The position numbers and the translations under genes were made by a program. A stretch of 35,088 nt of DNA from Psilocybe azurescens (lineage: Eukaryota; Basidiomycota; Agaricomycetes; Agaricales; Agrocybaceae): contig JAJIRX010000335.1 of the NCBI GenBank assembly GCA_023853785.1, positions 1 to 35,088 of the forward strand, given 5' to 3'. Below, one piece after another: positions 30,912-35,088 of the stretch (within the stretch, counting starts at the first letter, position 1; each line of letters begins with the position of its first letter). Under the pieces are notes generated by a model, which saw only the letters and a program-made list of their open reading frames with translations, made no database searches and had not been told where the DNA came from.

Positions 30912-32107
30912 CTGTGGGATAAAGACGAATCACGTACGTATTTATACTTCAATCCAAAGGCTGCGGAGAATTCCGTAGGTCAATGGTGTATGTATTGAAA
31001 TAGTATTCGTAAGTTCAACGTCTTGAAGATCCAGTGGTCGTGGTTCTCTTCAAGTTTCAACGTGTGCTTATCACGACTTGGATTGTCTCGCCCAAACCTC
31101 GTTTCCCCTATGCTTAGCACTTCGGCATCTCCCGGTTCTCACGAGTCACGATACGCACCACGGCCGTCTGCTCATGTCATCTTCCGCTGTTGCCATTACA
31201 GTCACCACTTTACGATCATAAGGTTAGTACCATCCCCATAATGAGCCCTGATAAAGCCCCGGAGAGCAAGCTTGACCATATCTACCAGTGATGGCTATCG
31301 GAGACTGCGGAGATCTGGGTCCGGGCCTCGTGGAGCCCATCTGGAGAAAGTTAAAATCGACGCTTAGGAAATTCGCGGAATCGAATGAGGGCAGAGATGT
31401 ATGGATGGACTTGGCTGGTGATTTGGATAGAATGAATTCACTCATCTGCCCTGCCGGTGTACTTTAATAAGTTGGAAATTTTGTCGTCGCATTGTATAAT
31501 AGACAGATATGTGAAAATGCATCCGCGATAGGCTTTCGCAGTGGCTGGTTAAACTATGGCGGCTACGTGCAAGTAGTTACACACTCCGGAATAGTAAACA
31601 GAAAATCGCAAAATAATATTCAGACTTTACGAATGTCTAAATGGTTCAACCCTCCAACTGTTACGTTATTTAGAAATAGATCGCTCTGGAGTGATTTCGT
31701 AAGTAGTAGCGCACTGTACGTGTGTTGAAGATATATTATGCCACTTATGTGTCTCGTGCAAAAAGGTGCATGCACAACTAAGCTGCAATTAGGACTGTAC
31801 TCGTAACTCGACAAGCATTGATCGTGTGTTCATCTCAATCCTCAGAGAAGATATCTCCAACCGACTTTTGAAAACAAACGTTGTGGGGCATTTTGTTCAA
31901 ATTGAAATTTCATGGAAGTCAAAATTCTAAAGAAAATCATTTCTGGCTCAATATAGCTTGCTCTTGTTGGGCTCTCAAGGCTTTTATCCGTTCAAGAGAG
32001 TAAGTGATATGCTGGAGAGCCAGCGTTTATACGTCATGTCCCTGTGATCATACAATTATCAGGGCATTTAGTTGGATTGAGAAGTCGACAGTATACAACA
32101 GTGTGCT
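30912..32107. other. Intergenic upstream of the F-box gene
   Basis: Contains the second copy of a short repeat (31030-31150) and one short plus-strand open frame (31291-31467). The remainder to 32107 is AT-rich, and no gene is recognised. Confidence 0.4.
31291..31467 (+). CDS. Short open frame of unknown product, 58 residues
   Basis: Begins MAIGDCGDLGPGLVEP and continues with an amphipathic, charged part (WRKLKSTLRKFAESNEGRD, then VWMDLAGDLDRMNS). It reads like a folded protein fragment rather than noise, but no family is recognised. An upstream in-phase neighbour, MSPDKAPESKLDHIYQ, ends at a stop just before it. It may be a relic or an orphan small protein. Confidence 0.2.
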   Translation: MAIGDCGDLGPGLVEPIWRKLKSTLRKFAESNEGRDVWMDLAGDLDRMNSLICPAGVL

Positions 32108-33578
32108 CTAGTTGAAATTTATAGAAGAGAGCTGCGAAGACTGTGACATTATGCCGACATTGTCCCATTCATGTAAGTTAAGCATGAGCCTAGACATCAT
32201 GATGACTGAGATGCTAGGTGAACGTTAACTTCAAATGTAGAAAAAAATTATAAGTTCAACTCTTACTCGCACGAAAGCATGGATAAACAACCGCGCAAGA
32301 TTGGCTTTGAAAAAGAAACTATAGATAAGTCCTTCTTGAAATAGGGAGACCCAGATGCTCACTTGGGGAGCTGTGCGATAAAATTAATAATATATATCTT
32401 ATTAGAAGCGTTGCATAATTACATAGAAAGTAACAGTGTTGGCCATGTTGAGCATTAACGCAATTCTAGTCACTGTTAATGACCGAGAAAACAAAGTGCG
32501 CAGATTGGAGGGAGATACACACAAGTAATATATAGTGCCTATCAGGGTGTGCAATATTTATTTTAACAAACCCTCAGCCTGACATCAGCAAAAGCACTTA
32601 CCATCTCTTAGAAGCAGGGATCGAAGAGGCAGTCTATCCGGTCCAATGGCAGGTAACTTGCGAATCCTATCCCTCAAGATTTTGTGAAGGATTAATCCAA
32701 ATATAAGGGAATCGTATGCGATGAGACACTCCCAAGATCCTGCTAGTCCTACGTGTAATGAAGATTAGAAATGACTAGCACCATGAGAGCTACGGACATG
32801 TAACTTGTAAACTCACTGATTGCACTGGTAACAGGGCAAAAACAATCAAACAATACTTCCATATACTTCATAAACGGACTGGTGCATACGTCTCATGAGA
32901 TATTCCTATCTGACAGCCATCCGGTGCTGCAGTTCCCAATTCTTGCTTACGAGTTACGAGTCTCTGGTGTTGTGTTCGTCAATAGTCTGTGTATATAGAC
33001 AAAAAAAACACAGTGCAGGTTCACATACCAGTGATATTGCTACCAGAATAAGAGCTACCACTGCCATGGAAAGTAGCACGACACGATCGCTCGTATAGGA
33101 CGTATACTCGCAGACTAATAAACGCTGGATACAGACATTCAGCAAAATCACGCATCAGTGAACCTTGAAAAGAATTCACTCACCGCATACTAGTATTTCA
33201 CTTGCTATTACTACAAATTGCCGAAATATTGCCGGTATTTCCGGAAGGCACCTGTAATCAATTGCCTTGATTTAGTCTGCCAATACCTGACTGCATCTGG
33301 TCACAATAATGCAGACCTCTGTACGATATTACGGAGAATTACGGAGACTCAGATTTATTTTGCATCAAGTTTATTCAAACGACTCACCGGAGGACCAAAG
33401 CCTTCGAGTAATCACCGGAATGAATGTCATATTTGTCACCGCTGCAAAATATCTATGGATAAAAAAGAAAAGCACTTTGGGTTCTGGGCGCCTCAAAATG
33501 CAGTCGACGGTTCCAGTGTTATGTGATCATAAAACAGAGAGACTGCAGCGGCAATGTGAATGAGTCATATACCCAACT
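32108..33578 (-). pseudogene. DUF6533-type multi-pass membrane protein, copy 1, disrupted
   Basis: The minus strand reads HIAAAVSLFYDHITLE (the YDH-x-TL signature of the N-terminal domain), VDCILRRPEPKVLFFFIHRY, ASEILVC, then AFISLRVYVLYERS and LLSMAVVALILVAIS. Next come CQIGISHETY, GLAGSWECLIAYDSLIFGLI, SLLLRD, NMANTVTFYV and ISVIMMSRLMLNLHE. These follow the order of a seven-helix fungal membrane family of unknown function, with introns having GT and AG ends between blocks. Two breaks lie within exons: near 33511, where one base mends it, and after ERS near 33090, where two bases are short compared with copy 2. The C-terminal part is weak. The gene is annotated as disrupted; base-calling errors may account for part of it. 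Confidence 0.65.
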
Positions 33579-34129
33579 GTTGAAATTAACTTAAATAACA
33601 ATGTAGCAGTTGAGGTGCGCGTTCATTTCATTACGTTTCCATAACTGTTGGCAGAAATGTCGATGGCTATATTTGGGCTGTTCATAGAATGAATAACATA
33701 CAAGTAGACTCAACGCAGAAGTTTGGGATTCAAGTCGTTTTCAAAAGCAAGGTGACAAATATAAAGATGTGATCGTTCATCTTTCAACTGCCATGAGTAT
33801 CAGGCATCTGCTGACTGTTTGTAGTGCTTTGTTGAGATTGTTTACAGTTTCGGGAAACTATGACGGCAGAGCAATCAGCTCTCACAAAAATGTATTCACT
33901 TTAACACATGCAGGAAATATTTGTGGCTAGTTTGGGTTTCTAGGTGTTGATGATTCATTTGGGCTTGATAAAGATGAAATTGAGACCAACGGGATCGACG
34001 AAATTACATGAACTTATACCATATGCATACAGGTAATAAATAGAAGTTTTACTCGTCTTGTACGTGTGATTACACAATGACGCACGTTTAGATAGAGATT
34101 AATCATATTTCCTCGAAAATAAATGAAGG
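33579..34129. other. Spacer between the two DUF6533-type copies
   Basis: AT-rich, no gene recognised. Confidence 0.4.
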
Positions 34130-35088
34130 GATCTGCGAGGGCTTCGACATTATACCGACATCGGCTCTTTCATGTAAGTTAGCATAAGTCGAGACATCAT
34201 GATAACAGAAATACTAAGCAACGGTCAGCTTCAAATGTAGAATATCATAGAGTCTGACTCTCACTTGCACGATAGCGTAGACAGACAACACGCAAGATTG
34301 GCTGACGAATCAGCCAGTGATCAGTTTCCTTAGAAATTTAGGAGAACAAAGGGACTCAGGGGGAGCTAAACAGAATTATTAGTAATAAGTACGGTATTAA
34401 AAGCGTGGCATAATTACATAGAAAGTAACTGTGTTGGTCATGTTGAGTATCACTGCTATCCTATCAGACATTGTAAGCAGCCAAAAAAGAAGAATTATGA
34501 TTTGAGAAATATAACAGTAATATACAACACCTGTCGTAGTATAAAACATTTTAAACGAGAAGACCTAACATCTGGAAAAGTACACACCATCTCTCAGAAG
34601 CAAAGATTCTAGAGACAATCTGTTCAGTCCAATGGTAGGTAAGCGAGTCCTATCCTCAATATTTGATGTAGGATTAGTCCGAAAATAAGAGAATCGTATA
34701 CGATGAGGCATTCCCAAGCTCCTGCTAATTCTATGTATAAATTTTGAGAATTAGAAATGATTAGTACGATGTGAGACCAGCAGATAAGCTCACTGATTGC
34801 GCTGATTAAATTTTGAGAACAAGGTAAAACTCGATCAAAAGATGCTCTGGTACAGGCCGTCAATGAGCAGGTACGTACGTATCATGAGATATGCCAAACT
34901 GACAACCGTCAGGTGTTGTAGTATCTGATGCTTGTTTACGAGTTAACATTACCTGGCATTGCATAAATTGGTGATTAATCTAAGGACCCTTATATCAAAC
35001 AAAAAAGCAGGTTCAAGACATACCAGCGATGTTGCTGAGGAGATTAGGGCTACCACTACCATGAAAAGTAACAAGCGACGTGATCTCT
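34130..35088 (-). pseudogene. DUF6533-type membrane protein, copy 2, degenerate and cut by window end
   Basis: Parallel to 32130-33090 in the same orientation and alignable along most of its length. At the window edge RLLLFMVVVALISSATS matches the helix of copy 1. ELAGAWECLIVYDSLIFGLI matches GLAGSWECLIAYDSLIFGLI. NMTNTVTFYVIM and VIMMSRLML are also retained. It is more decayed: the helix-exon frame breaks after FGLILHQILR, and a base is lost after SRLML, giving LTYMKE instead of LNLHE. The 5' part lies beyond the window. Confidence 0.7.

Overview
The window is nuclear DNA of a filamentous basidiomycete, most likely an Agaricomycete. Genes are split by many short GT-AG introns of about 50-110 bases. 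The protein families are typical mushroom-lineage ones: a DUF6533-type membrane protein, F-box/leucine-rich protein, two-domain transmembrane protein, caspase-like C14 peptidase, calpain, and a decayed RecQ-like helicase. All exon structures were read by eye.

Layout. 0.4-1.3 kb (+): an intact carboxymuconolactone decarboxylase-like gene. 1.8-2.6 kb (+): a SUR7/PalI-family four-helix membrane protein. 3.4 and 8.5 kb: two copies of a direct repeat that bracket a calpain cysteine protease gene (5.6-8.0 kb, +). 4.25 kb: a foldback element of about 120 bp whose unfilled counterpart lies at 20.76 kb. 9.0-10.5 kb (-): a single-pass membrane protein with two ligand-binding-like ectodomains. 11.7-13.1 kb: relics of a microbial-type PARG gene (with its promoter) and of the PalI gene. 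15.6-18.0 kb (+): a caspase-like peptidase with a long C-terminal extension. 18.5-22.5 kb: a PARG relic, a helicase pseudogene, and a chimera of a PARG scrap with the caspase C-terminus. 22.8-25.5 and 26.1-28.0 kb (-): two full-length GC-rich microbial-type PARG (TIGR02452/PF10021) genes. 28.9-30.9 kb (-): an F-box protein. 32.1-35.1 kb (-): two tandem DUF6533-type membrane protein copies, the second cut by the window end.

Main observations. (1) Almost every gene carries apparent frameshifts. In at least 17 cases one additional base in a homopolymer run restores conserved sequence in the next frame, always in the undercall direction, so these genes are probably intact and the assembly unpolished. 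(2) One PARG-like family occurs five times on one strand within 17 kb (two complete genes, three truncated relics), interleaved with a caspase gene and a truncated caspase copy. This is the signature of a local duplication nursery. (3) Two protease genes (calpain, caspase-like) and two ADP-ribose-hydrolase-like genes lie within 23 kb. A shared role in stress or cell-death signalling is possible but is inference only.
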